DNA of 12,162 nucleotides, taken from NCBI GenBank assembly GCA_021443285.1, contig JABUUG010000003.1, positions 1 to 12,162 of the forward strand, written 5' to 3'. How positions within the stretch are numbered: the stretch's first letter is position 1; every line of letters begins with the position of its first letter. Below, one piece after another: positions 1 to 6,044 of this stretch. The position numbers and the translations under genes are program-made. This DNA is from Bacteroidaceae bacterium. Its GTDB lineage: Bacteria > Bacteroidota > Bacteroidia > Bacteroidales > Bacteroidaceae. The notes under the pieces were generated by a model that did not search any database, was not told the origin of the DNA, and was given only the letters and a program-made list of their open reading frames with translations.

Positions 1-483
1 TTTTTTATTTTTTTTTAATTCTAACTTCTCAAAAATTTTTTGAAATATTCTCGTCTGCTCTGACTTCTCGGATTTTTTTAATTTTTGCTTATGCTTCTGT
101 GTTGGTTTGCGGAAATTTTTTTGAAGATTTCCGAGTGTTGTTTTATGCTTCCTGATTGGTGTTGTGTTTGTAGAGTTGTGTTGTGTTTTTGTAGAGCGGA
201 CGAGAATCATTTTCTTATAATACGAAGCCGTTTTCTGTGTGTGAAAACGTTTCTTATTATGAGAAATTGTTTCTTGTCCTTGTTGTGTATTGTAGATTTT
301 TAAGCCCCTCTATTGAGGGAGAGCGGATGAGGTCTGCTTGCTGTTGCTGCGCAGCCCTTTTTCTTTTATGTTTCTTTTCTTTTTATTTAGAATTTGTGTA
401 AATAGTGTATGTTATTTAGAATTTATATAAATAGTATTTGTATAATTATAGTAGTTGTAATGTATTTGTTGTTGTGTATGTAT
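1..483. other. AT-rich non-coding region with T-rich plus strand
   Basis: No convincing gene. The plus strand is strongly T-rich in 1-300. The only long frame (85-303) is an artefact of T-richness, giving a Cys/Phe/Leu/Val-rich peptide with no recognisable pattern. Short repeats are visible: two copies of a GTTGTGTTT-type stretch followed by GTAGA near 162-196, and an imperfect palindrome at 250-266 (TTTCT/AGAAA arms). A small hairpin with arms CCCTC/GAGGG lies near 306-319, followed by a C/T-rich run at 355-388 that could act as a weak rightward terminator for a gene outside the window. No clear TAnnTTTG box was found on either strand. Confidence 0.6.
383..440. repeat. 29-bp tandem duplication, two copies
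   Basis: Copies at 383-411 and 412-440 match at 25 of 29 positions and abut with no spacer. Each begins TTATTTAGAATTT and contains TAAATAGT. The repeat is AT-rich, non-coding and lies downstream of the leftward operon terminator. It may be an arm site, a protein-binding repeat or simple slippage; nothing in the sequence decides this. Confidence 0.75.
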
Positions 484-541
484 ATAAAAGAAAAAAGTGG
501 TCATTAACAGTTGGTGTATTTCCGTCCGTTAGTGACCACTT
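484..541 (-). terminator. Rho-independent terminator of the leftward operon
   Basis: Arms at 496-508 and 528-540 (AGTGGTCA.TAAC against GTTA.TGACCACT) form a 13-bp stem with one imperfect pair and a 19-nt loop. Read leftward, the stem is followed at once by a U-rich run, the complement of the A-rich stretch at 484-496. It lies 30 nt past the resolvase stop codon, where the end of a leftward transcript is expected. Confidence 0.8.
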
Positions 542-570
542 GTTAGTATGGATTATATGTCCTTTGTTGT

Positions 571-1056
571 TTATTGGAAGTTGAGTACGAGCATTGCTGC
601 GTCTCTTGCGTGTTCGGAGCATCTTTTGTTCCATTTGGCTATTATGGAGAAGAAGTCTGGTTTGAGTTTTGTTCTGTTGTTTTTTGGTGGTACGGGGTCA
701 TAGTCTATCTCTAATGCTTTGAGGAAGTCTTCCCAGATGGAGCAGTCTCTTTTGACGCTGCCGACGCCTTGCAGTCTGTCTCTGTCCTGTTTTGCGGATA
801 GTTTCTGTATGTATTTTCTCTGTCTTGCGTCTTCGAAGCGCACGAGCAGGGACAGCCCTTCTGTCCTGCATGATGCTGCGAGGTTCTCCACGGCACGCAT
901 AGCCTCGTGAATCTTCAGGGTGTCAAGACGCATGAGGCGATGCTCCGACACAGACCATACGGCATACCCCGTGTGTGTGCCTGTGTCTATGCCGATGACA
1001 TAGTCATAATGCTTTCCGAACAGACCCGTCATTGCTGCGCCACTGCCATTTGCCAT
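571..1056 (-). CDS. RuvC-like Holliday junction resolvase (RNase H fold), phage type
   Basis: 161 aa. The N-terminal motif G-I-D-T-G-T-x-T-G (residues 22-30, Asp24) matches the first acidic motif of RuvC/RNase H-fold nucleases. A second acidic motif follows a hydrophobic strand (LLVRFEDA, Glu75). The C-terminal motif H149-A-R-D152-A-A matches the terminal HxxDA of RuvC. The region G97-VGSVKRD and a later PP resemble the DNA-binding part of phage RuvC-like enzymes. The inferred role is cleavage of branched DNA made during phage recombination and replication, before packaging. It is the last gene of the leftward operon, 38 nt after its neighbour, and is followed by a strong terminator. Met9 is an alternative start. 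The family call is fairly firm; the exact substrate is unknown. Confidence 0.75.
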   Translation of the reverse strand: MANGSGAAMTGLFGKHYDYVIGIDTGTHTGYAVWSVSEHRLMRLDTLKIHEAMRAVENLAASCRTEGLSLLVRFEDARQRKYIQKLSAKQDRDRLQGVGSVKRDCSIWEDFLKALEIDYDPVPPKNNRTKLKPDFFSIIAKWNKRCSEHARDAAMLVLNFQ

Positions 1057-1071
1057 AAGCAGAGTAGTTTA

Positions 1072-1098
1072 AATTGTTAAGGTCAAGGTCAAGGTCAT
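1072..1098 (-). repeat. Intergenic spacer motif, copy A (triple hexamer)
   Basis: The spacer contains AAGGTC three times in a row, preceded by AATTGTT, and runs into the stop codon of the upstream gene. A related copy lies at 1695-1722 in the next spacer of the same operon. Read leftward, both give TGAC, then YTT-type repeats, then TTAACAA. It could be a translation enhancer for the following gene, a binding site, or a trace of duplication. Confidence 0.5.
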
Positions 1099-1679
1099 TC
1101 CTCATCTGACTCCACCCATACCTTTACCTCTGAATAGCCGCAGACATCCTCCAACTTGGCTTTCAACACCTCATCTGGCGTGTCAAAGAGCCAGTCTGCA
1201 ACGCGCTGGACGTAGTTATACCCCACGTCTATGCCTTTTACATAATGCTTCGAATGAGTGACGCAGTACGGCGCATACTTCGTCTTCAAGCAGTACGTCT
1301 TGACACCGATGATGCGCATCTCCTCTGTACTCACAGAAGCATCTTTGGCAAATGCCTCATCATTGCCGAAGTTAGCCCTTATCATGCGACGAACATCCCA
1401 CAAGCCATCACCATCCTTCTCCCTGCCATGCTGCTGAAGATGACACCCATTCTCAATGCGCTCTATAGCCTCCTCCGAACTATCCCATTCAGGGTAATCT
1501 GCACGCTCAATGCGCTTGAAGCATAACGCCAACTGCTCCGCAGTAACCCTGTGCCTCTCGCCACTATGAATATCTGTCATGTGGTTACACTCCAAAGAGT
1601 ACTGATGACCTCTCACATAACGAGGAGAGCCATCCGGCAGGGTAATATCCTGCACACATTCAAAAACAAGCCTTTCCAT
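1095..1679 (-). CDS. Unrecognised leftward-operon protein, 194 aa
   Basis: Not recognised. The protein is 194 aa and soluble-looking, with no signal peptide or membrane segment. The N-terminus (residues 1-30) reads like a beta-rich domain with a GSPRYVRGHQYSL stretch. The middle has a WDVRRMIRANFG segment. A Cys/Tyr/His-rich part (KTYCLKTKYAPYCVTHSKHY) lies around residues 127-146, but its Cys and His spacing is not a clear zinc-finger pattern. The C-terminus is acidic (ends ESDEE). Codon use resembles its neighbours and the frame is open for its full length without competing reading. It lies between the AAA ATPase and the RuvC-like gene, so a role near DNA replication or recombination is possible, from context only. 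Confidence 0.65.
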   Translation of the reverse strand: MERLVFECVQDITLPDGSPRYVRGHQYSLECNHMTDIHSGERHRVTAEQLALCFKRIERADYPEWDSSEEAIERIENGCHLQQHGREKDGDGLWDVRRMIRANFGNDEAFAKDASVSTEEMRIIGVKTYCLKTKYAPYCVTHSKHYVKGIDVGYNYVQRVADWLFDTPDEVLKAKLEDVCGYSEVKVWVESDEE

Positions 1680-1694
1680 TTAGCGTAATATTTC

Positions 1695-1722
1695 AATTTG
1701 TTAAAGCCAAAGTTAAAGTCAT
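1695..1722 (-). repeat. Intergenic spacer motif, copy B
   Basis: This is a diverged copy of the motif at 1072-1098: AATTTGTTAAAG, then two further AAAG/TAAAG-type hexamers, ending in the stop codon of the ATPase gene. The two longest gaps in the leftward operon both carry this motif, while the other junctions overlap or nearly abut. Confidence 0.5.
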
Positions 1723-2792
1723 ACCTTGTTAAGGTAAAAGTTCTTCTTCTCGTCCTTACGCAAGACACCCTTGCGAACCGCAGCGTCTATCCTGCTGCGT
1801 GCATTATGCACCTTGTCAGGCTTGTCGCTGTCATCCTGACCCACTATCCTGCCTATCAACTCCCTCAATGGTATGGCAACCGTCTTGTCATCACCCCATA
1901 TCTCCGAAAAGAACTCCTGACGCTTCTTGCCGTACAACAGACGCATCTCCGTCTCCCTGCCCTCATGGGAGAAACGTACATAAGGCTCATCAGTGATGGA
2001 GAAATAGTCAAGAGCATCCGACTCTACGGCGTCCCTTACCATACGAGTCTTCAACGGCTTCACATAACGCATACCATTACGGGTGCGAGCCAAGCCAATA
2101 ATACTGTCGCATAAATTCGCCAATGCCTTCGCACCACCCATGGACTCCCTGTATAACGGCTGGAAAACATCTATCTTCGGCGTATGACAAATGACAACAA
2201 CAGTGATGCCGTGACGAGTGAGCTTCTTCAAATTCAGGATAATGCCCGTCGCAGACTCCACATCAACGGTAGTACCCAACGCCGTGATGTTGTCTATGAA
2301 CACCACACGACAGTCATTGTCCATACAGTACTGGTAGATGTTCGCAACAGCAGAATAACGCACCTCCTCCGACGATATGAACGGCTTCACAACAGCACGG
2401 ATAAGGTTCTCACTGAAGACGCGCTCCTTGTACCTGTGATACAACTGACCCGACGACATCTCAAAGTCAAGATACAAAACCTTCTGGGGAAGCGTCTCGC
2501 AGTAATACGGCTCGAAAGACACACCAGAGGCTATCATCTCCGCAACGTCTAACGCAAACAACGTCTTGCCGACATTGGTGTCAGAAAACATCAGACACAA
2601 CTCATTCTCATAAAGCAAGGACGAACATAACTGACGCAACGGCTGAGCCCTCGACGCCTCGGAGATGACATCACGCATAGGAGCCATGTCAAAAACTGAC
2701 ACCACCTCCGCAACACCACCGTCAGGCAAGCCCAACTCGCTGTCAGACGTTATGAACTCTATCTTCAGACTGTCATCTACTGTTTCCGCCAT
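1719..2792 (-). CDS. RepA/KaiC-like AAA ATPase, probable replicative helicase
   Basis: 357 aa. Residues 1-55 are a variable N-terminus. A RecA-type ATPase core follows. Its Walker A is S70-D-T-N-V-G-K76-T77, in place of the usual GxxGxGKT. A strand ending LYLDFEM carries Asp109/Glu111. The Walker B strand is RVVFID167N, and a sensor-like VVVICH203TPK follows. ESMGGAKAL near 216-224 resembles the conserved 'GGxxL' part of RepA-type (AAA_25) helicases. Residues about 290-357 look like a small winged-helix domain (IPLRELIGRIVG, then VHNARSRIDAAVRKGVL). RepA-type enzymes are hexameric 5'-3' helicases that unwind origins. The likely role here is DNA unwinding in element replication. The start overlaps the upstream gene by 16 nt, indicating translational coupling. 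A non-helicase RecA-like ATPase cannot be excluded. Confidence 0.75.
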   Translation of the reverse strand: MAETVDDSLKIEFITSDSELGLPDGGVAEVVSVFDMAPMRDVISEASRAQPLRQLCSSLLYENELCLMFSDTNVGKTLFALDVAEMIASGVSFEPYYCETLPQKVLYLDFEMSSGQLYHRYKERVFSENLIRAVVKPFISSEEVRYSAVANIYQYCMDNDCRVVFIDNITALGTTVDVESATGIILNLKKLTRHGITVVVICHTPKIDVFQPLYRESMGGAKALANLCDSIIGLARTRNGMRYVKPLKTRMVRDAVESDALDYFSITDEPYVRFSHEGRETEMRLLYGKKRQEFFSEIWGDDKTVAIPLRELIGRIVGQDDSDKPDKVHNARSRIDAAVRKGVLRKDEKKNFYLNKV

Positions 2793-3286
2793 TCCGAAAT
2801 GTCTATGTTCTTAATAGTGTCTATATACTTGCTCTGATGACTCTCTCTGGCACCACCATACACAACCAACTCCATGATACGACCGAAATTGATTATCTGA
2901 ACATCACTGCGGTCAGCAATGACAAGACTGCACACAAAACCCATAGGGACAATGATGACACCCTTGCAGTTAAGGACACAGGTAAGAGCGGAAGACACTG
3001 TTATGCCACCATCATGGTTGCACCACAACTGCGTGGTATAACCACCACTGCTGCGAGTGTACCTGCCGTTGATGAACTCCGAATAGGTCTCTGCAAGATA
3101 ATCGGTGTCAAAGGTGCCACCCCAACCGAAGGAACATACATCGGCAATAAAACCCATACCATTCACATCAGTGGCAACATCAAACAACTCCTGACGTGTC
3201 GTACAGGCATCCCACTTCGCGGAATACACATCACACAAACCAAGATGCCGCGCCCTGCGGCGTAAATCACGTAATACAGTCTTCAT
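2777..3286 (-). CDS. Unrecognised conserved-looking protein, 169 aa
   Basis: No function recognised. The N-terminus is very basic (MKTVLRDLRRRARHLGLC). An alpha-helical part (residues 18-60, including KWDACTTRQELFDVATDVNGMGFIADV) leads to a Gly/Tyr-rich stretch with FINGRYTRSSGGY (about 92-104). The C-terminal half is rich in beta-strand-like hydrophobic runs (VLNCKGVIIVPMGFVCSLVIADRSDVQIINFG). No catalytic motif is evident. The start codon overlaps the stop of the DnaA-like gene (ATGA), and its own end overlaps the ATPase start by 16 nt, so the three genes are translationally coupled. Its place next to a helicase suggests a DNA-related or accessory role, but the sequence does not show one. 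Confidence 0.65.
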   Translation of the reverse strand: MKTVLRDLRRRARHLGLCDVYSAKWDACTTRQELFDVATDVNGMGFIADVCSFGWGGTFDTDYLAETYSEFINGRYTRSSGGYTTQLWCNHDGGITVSSALTCVLNCKGVIIVPMGFVCSLVIADRSDVQIINFGRIMELVVYGGARESHQSKYIDTIKNIDISEWRKQ

Positions 3287-3618
3287 AACGAATACTTTTG
3301 CTCAAGGAACGTATCTATAGTCTTTATCAGAGATACAAAACTGCTGTCAAGAGAGAACATATCACGTGCGCGTGCCGCAATACGCAAAATGCTTCTCGTA
3401 CTGACAGGAACATACCTCGCTATCTCCGTGTATGACATACCCAACCTGTTGCGAAGCATGAACACAAGGACAGCACGAGTCCTGCTGATGTTGTCCGTAC
3501 AACGACCGGAGTCGGCAAACAACGTCTCCGGAGTTACAGAGATGTTCAACTTACGACTGCATATATCACACACTGCCGTAGGTATCACCACCTTCTGTAT
3601 ATAGTCTCTTGTTTCCAT
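3283..3618 (-). CDS. Small DnaA domain IV-like helix-turn-helix protein
   Basis: 111 aa, starting at METRDYIQ. Residues about 44-84 (NISRTRAVLVFMLRNRLGMSYTEIARYVPVSTRSIL...) follow the layout of the C-terminal DNA-binding domain of DnaA: a basic 'S-R' entry, an amphipathic helix with an L-R pair, 'LGMSYTEIAR', then a recognition-helix region. The GRDHTT signature of true DnaA is replaced by VSTRSIL, and there is no AAA+ ATPase domain. The likely role is sequence-specific DNA binding, either at an origin or as a transcription regulator. An upstream in-frame extension to 3696 is possible but would sit inside the neighbour; even from Met1 the gene overlaps that neighbour by 53 nt. A C-x-x-C near residue 17-20 is noted. 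A sigma-like or RinA/ArpU-type phage regulator is an alternative. Confidence 0.6.
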   Translation of the reverse strand: METRDYIQKVVIPTAVCDICSRKLNISVTPETLFADSGRCTDNISRTRAVLVFMLRNRLGMSYTEIARYVPVSTRSILRIAARARDMFSLDSSFVSLIKTIDTFLEQKYSL

Positions 3619-4021
3619 TCTTCTCACGAAGGTCATCCAACTCCTTGAAGTCTTTCCATAACAGCCGACCCTTGACAAAGGCACTGCCGAAATCATTGTT
3701 TACAGGCGCATCATAACCGGAGACAGTCGTTACGGTCTGACCGCTCTGACGCATCAGCTCCTTCTGCTTGTACGTCCTTGAGAAAGGAGCAACAATATGA
3801 GTGAACTTCCTGTGAGGACGAGGTATGAGGACAAGCATCCACGTGAGCCTGCCGTTACGCATACACATCCCGTTGTTGTTGCGCAAGGGTATGAACACGC
3901 CCTTCTGCGCCTCACCATCAGCATCACGTATCTGGACTATCTTCGTGCCGTCAATCTTCGAGAAGTTTATCAGCACATTGATAGGCACTGATATATCACT
4001 CGCCGGCTTGCGTATTATCAT
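3566..4021 (-). CDS. Unrecognised beta-rich protein, 151 aa
   Basis: No family recognised. Residues 12-80 alternate hydrophobic and charged in a way that suggests a beta-barrel or sandwich (INVLINFSKIDGTKIVQIRD, then GVFIPLRNNNGMCMRNGRLTWMLVLIPRP). A basic segment PRPHRKF (68-74) and a Lys/Arg/Glu-rich C-terminus follow. An OB-fold-like DNA-binding protein is conceivable but there is no motif to prove it. The gene overlaps its upstream neighbour by 26 nt and its downstream neighbour by 53 nt. Such deep overlaps are typical of compact phage operons. Confidence 0.6.
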   Translation of the reverse strand: MIIRKPASDISVPINVLINFSKIDGTKIVQIRDADGEAQKGVFIPLRNNNGMCMRNGRLTWMLVLIPRPHRKFTHIVAPFSRTYKQKELMRQSGQTVTTVSGYDAPVNNDFGSAFVKGRLLWKDFKELDDLREKNGNKRLYTEGGDTYGSV

Positions 4022-4676
4022 TGCCGCTGCCCTCCCTTACCATTGATAATGCTATGTCTATAGCCGAAGCATTAGCAGACGCCTCCACATCCGCAAGACT
4101 GCTGTCCACAGCACCGTTTGTCATCGCATCCGCAAGCTCCTGAGACTGCCTGTTGAGCCATTCCAAATGCGCATTGGCAGACTTGTAAGCCTCCGATACA
4201 TCAGCAAAGACACACGAAGGCTGCATGATGTTCGCCCATGTTACAATCTCATCCGCCTCAAGCAAATCCCTGAAGGTGTAACCCGACGACTGCTCCGCAA
4301 CCTCATCGCCACGCTCGTCAGCAAGACGCTTCATGGCGCACAAATCAACAAGCCACTGGTATAGCGTCGCCTGGTGAGCATGACCGTCAATGCCCGATGT
4401 GTACTGCGAAGCAGACAACCAATAGCCGTTAAAGGCGTGGAATACTGCGGCACGAGACGTGATGAACACCTCGAAATGCCTGAACAACACATGGTCTGTA
4501 ACCTCATCCCGAAGCAGAAAATACTCGAAGATACCTGACGACTGCAACTCGTCCGTCAGGTCTGTAACAAACTTCTGCTGACAGATATACGGTATCGACT
4601 TTAATGCCGTGCGAATCTTCGCGAGTGCCGCATCAATCTTCTTGCGGACAGCCTCTTTTGATATAGTCTTACCCAT
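3996..4676 (-). CDS. Unrecognised mostly helical protein, 226 aa
   Basis: No family recognised. The N-terminus is basic and helical (MGKTISKEAVRKKIDAALAKIRTALKS). The centre is rich in aromatics and helices, with YWLSASQYTSGIDGHAHQATLYQWLVDLCAMKRL around residues 85-118. The last 45 residues are Ala/Ser/Asp-rich and probably disordered. There is no signal peptide, membrane segment or catalytic motif. The start codon shares one base with the previous stop (TAATG), so it is coupled to the upstream gene. A structural or accessory phage role is possible by context; nothing in the sequence assigns one. Confidence 0.65.
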   Translation of the reverse strand: MGKTISKEAVRKKIDAALAKIRTALKSIPYICQQKFVTDLTDELQSSGIFEYFLLRDEVTDHVLFRHFEVFITSRAAVFHAFNGYWLSASQYTSGIDGHAHQATLYQWLVDLCAMKRLADERGDEVAEQSSGYTFRDLLEADEIVTWANIMQPSCVFADVSEAYKSANAHLEWLNRQSQELADAMTNGAVDSSLADVEASANASAIDIALSMVREGSGNDNTQAGE

Positions 4677-5314
4677 TACTTACCCCTCCTTCCTCTGCGC
4701 TTCTTCTCCGGCGCAGGCTCTGATATGTCCTGAACTTCCTCAATGATGACCGTACCCTCATCAAGCACATCCATCACCTGATACTCCGGCTGAGAAGCAT
4801 TGTACACCTCGCCGTTAATGACAGCCTCCTGACGCTTCTGCTCCTGCGCCTTACGCTCTATCTCGTCCTGCGCCTGCTGAACAGCATCGCGCTCCGTGAA
4901 CTCCTGATAGCCATTGACACTGTTCTTCTGCGTGTCTATGGCATACTGCTTCTTGAATATCGCAAGCGTGTCCTTGTCAGCATTGAGGATTGAACCTGCC
5001 TTGTCAGGGTATGTGAGACATAAAAACTCCCTGTTTGCATGAGAGCATGAACGCAGGATGCCCTCATCAAGGTACATATACGGATAGATGCGCACAATGG
5101 CGGCTATCGGAGACATGGTGCCGCAGTCGCACACATGGTTGATGATGCCCGACGCACACTGCTCGGAAATAACATACTCCTCACTGCCGCTCTTCTTCTT
5201 AACAAGGCATATAGCCTTTATCCAGAACAAACCCAGAGAGGGATTGAAAGGTTTGGGCAAATCCCTGCAACCTGCATAGGATAACGCCCTTGATAATGAC
5301 TCCTGTTGTTTCAT
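4676..5314 (-). CDS. Unrecognised protein with charged coiled-coil and basic tail, 212 aa
   Basis: No family recognised. The first ~130 residues look globular and include a Cys-rich CASGIINHVCDCGTM segment (about 53-67) that might bind a metal, though spacing is not canonical. Residues about 140-165 are Gln/Glu/Arg-rich and likely coiled-coil (AVQQAQDEIERKAQEQKRQE). The protein then has an acidic linker (VIIEEVQDISEP) and ends in a very basic tail (EKKRRGRRGK), a layout suited to nucleic-acid binding. It begins 5 nt after the preceding stop and shares one base with the next gene, so it lies inside one operon. Whether it is virion-associated or a DNA-binding factor cannot be told from the sequence. 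Confidence 0.65.
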   Translation of the reverse strand: MKQQESLSRALSYAGCRDLPKPFNPSLGLFWIKAICLVKKKSGSEEYVISEQCASGIINHVCDCGTMSPIAAIVRIYPYMYLDEGILRSCSHANREFLCLTYPDKAGSILNADKDTLAIFKKQYAIDTQKNSVNGYQEFTERDAVQQAQDEIERKAQEQKRQEAVINGEVYNASQPEYQVMDVLDEGTVIIEEVQDISEPAPEKKRRGRRGK

Positions 5315-5319
5315 TGGCT

Positions 5320-5844
5320 TTATATCGTTATCTGGTCTTCACTGTCAAAAGAACGACCATACACATTCTTGAACTTTATCTGCACCTCTATGTACTGCGT
5401 GTCAAGAAGCATATCCTTCGATATGGTCTGTGCGCTCTCATGATACATATACACATACCTGCCTCTCGCGGTATCGTGCCAGATGATGCCGCAGCCCGAT
5501 ATGGTGTTCATGAAGTTGTGGTAGTTGGCAACCATACGGCTGTATGGCGTTGTGCCGACAGGCTCTGGAGACACAGGGAAGAATTTCAGCGGGTCGAAGA
5601 AGTACAGCGTCAGCGTGAGCGATGTCTGCTCGCGAGTGTCGCTGCCGATGAATACCCTCGCACGTTCCGTCTCGGCAAAGGTCTCCGTATAGTCATTCGT
5701 GGGCTTGCCGTATAGGTTAAGACCACTCATCGACTTGTAGCGCAGACCGGGGAAGTCCTGCTCAAGGTCATACTCCTGCCCTTTCGTCGCCTTCCCCTGC
5801 GCATCAAAAAGCACCTTCTTCATGTAAAACTTATAGTCCGCCAT
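5320..5844 (-). CDS. Possible phage tail/structural protein, first gene of leftward operon
   Basis: 174 aa from the ATG at 5844. A longer in-frame reading to 5919 crosses the promoter and is rejected. The layout 'GLRYKSMSGLNLYGKPTNDYTETFAETERARVFIGSDTREQTSLTLTLYFF' (residues 33-83), followed by a central 'YHNFMNTI..CGIIWHDTARGRYVYMY' and a C-terminal beta-rich 'YIEVQIKFKNVYGRSFD', resembles tail-associated proteins I recall from Bacteroidetes prophages. It is probably a beta-sandwich. The resemblance is from memory, not a search. A tail gene leading an operon that also carries helicase and resolvase genes would be unusual, so an accessory beta-sandwich protein is an alternative. A TAnnTTTG promoter lies about 40-50 nt upstream, and the next gene starts 5 nt downstream. 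Confidence 0.6.
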   Translation of the reverse strand: MADYKFYMKKVLFDAQGKATKGQEYDLEQDFPGLRYKSMSGLNLYGKPTNDYTETFAETERARVFIGSDTREQTSLTLTLYFFDPLKFFPVSPEPVGTTPYSRMVANYHNFMNTISGCGIIWHDTARGRYVYMYHESAQTISKDMLLDTQYIEVQIKFKNVYGRSFDSEDQITI

Positions 5845-5861
5845 ATACCCTCTGTGTCTTT

Positions 5862-5925
5862 TGTGCAAAAACTTTTTGTGTCTTGCGGCACAAAAATACA
5901 CAAATTGTGCGAAAAACACAGACAG
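5862..5925 (-). promoter_or_regulatory. Leftward promoter with repressor-like half-sites
   Basis: Read leftward, TATTTTTG (complement of 5891-5898) fits the Bacteroidetes -7 box TAnnTTTG exactly. It lies 47 nt upstream of the first operon start codon. The expected -33 region is only T-rich (GTTTTT), so that element is weak. The half-sites GTTTTTGCACA (complement of 5862-5872) and GTTTTTCGCACA (complement of 5906-5917) flank the box and resemble the GTTTTGGCACA arm of the repressor operators at 7847-7939. An 11-bp palindrome, CACAAATTGTG, lies at 5899-5909, just upstream of the box. Confidence 0.55.
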
Positions 5926-5980
5926 AAAACGGAAAAATACTGGAGATTTTTTGAAGAAAGATAAGCCTATTGGGGTGTAA

Positions 5981-6022
5981 AAGAAAGAAAGCCATAATCA
6001 ACAGTGCTGCTGACTATGGCTT
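5981..6022 (-). terminator. Rho-independent terminator of the integrase gene
   Basis: Arms at 5989-6000 and 6011-6022 (AAGCCATAATCA against TGACTATGGCTT) give a 12-bp stem, fully paired on the leftward RNA if one G-U is allowed, with a 10-nt loop. A T-rich run follows in the leftward direction (complement of 5978-5990). It lies 23 nt beyond the integrase stop codon. Confidence 0.8.
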
Positions 6023-6044
6023 CCTATAATGCTTCGCGGAGTCG

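Noticed and set aside
85..303. A 72-aa plus-strand frame
   Set aside because: Its composition (Cys, Phe, Leu, Val) reflects the T-rich DNA; no start context, no family pattern, and it stands alone.
446..634. A 62-aa minus-strand frame
   Set aside because: It overlaps the end of the RuvC-like gene in another frame and runs through the terminator hairpin.
1698..2552. Plus-strand frames opposite the ATPase gene
   Set aside because: They are antisense shadows of a gene with clear Walker motifs and show no pattern of their own.
5845..5919. N-terminal extension of the possible tail gene
   Set aside because: The 25 extra residues would be encoded across the leftward promoter, and the downstream ATG gives a cleaner start.
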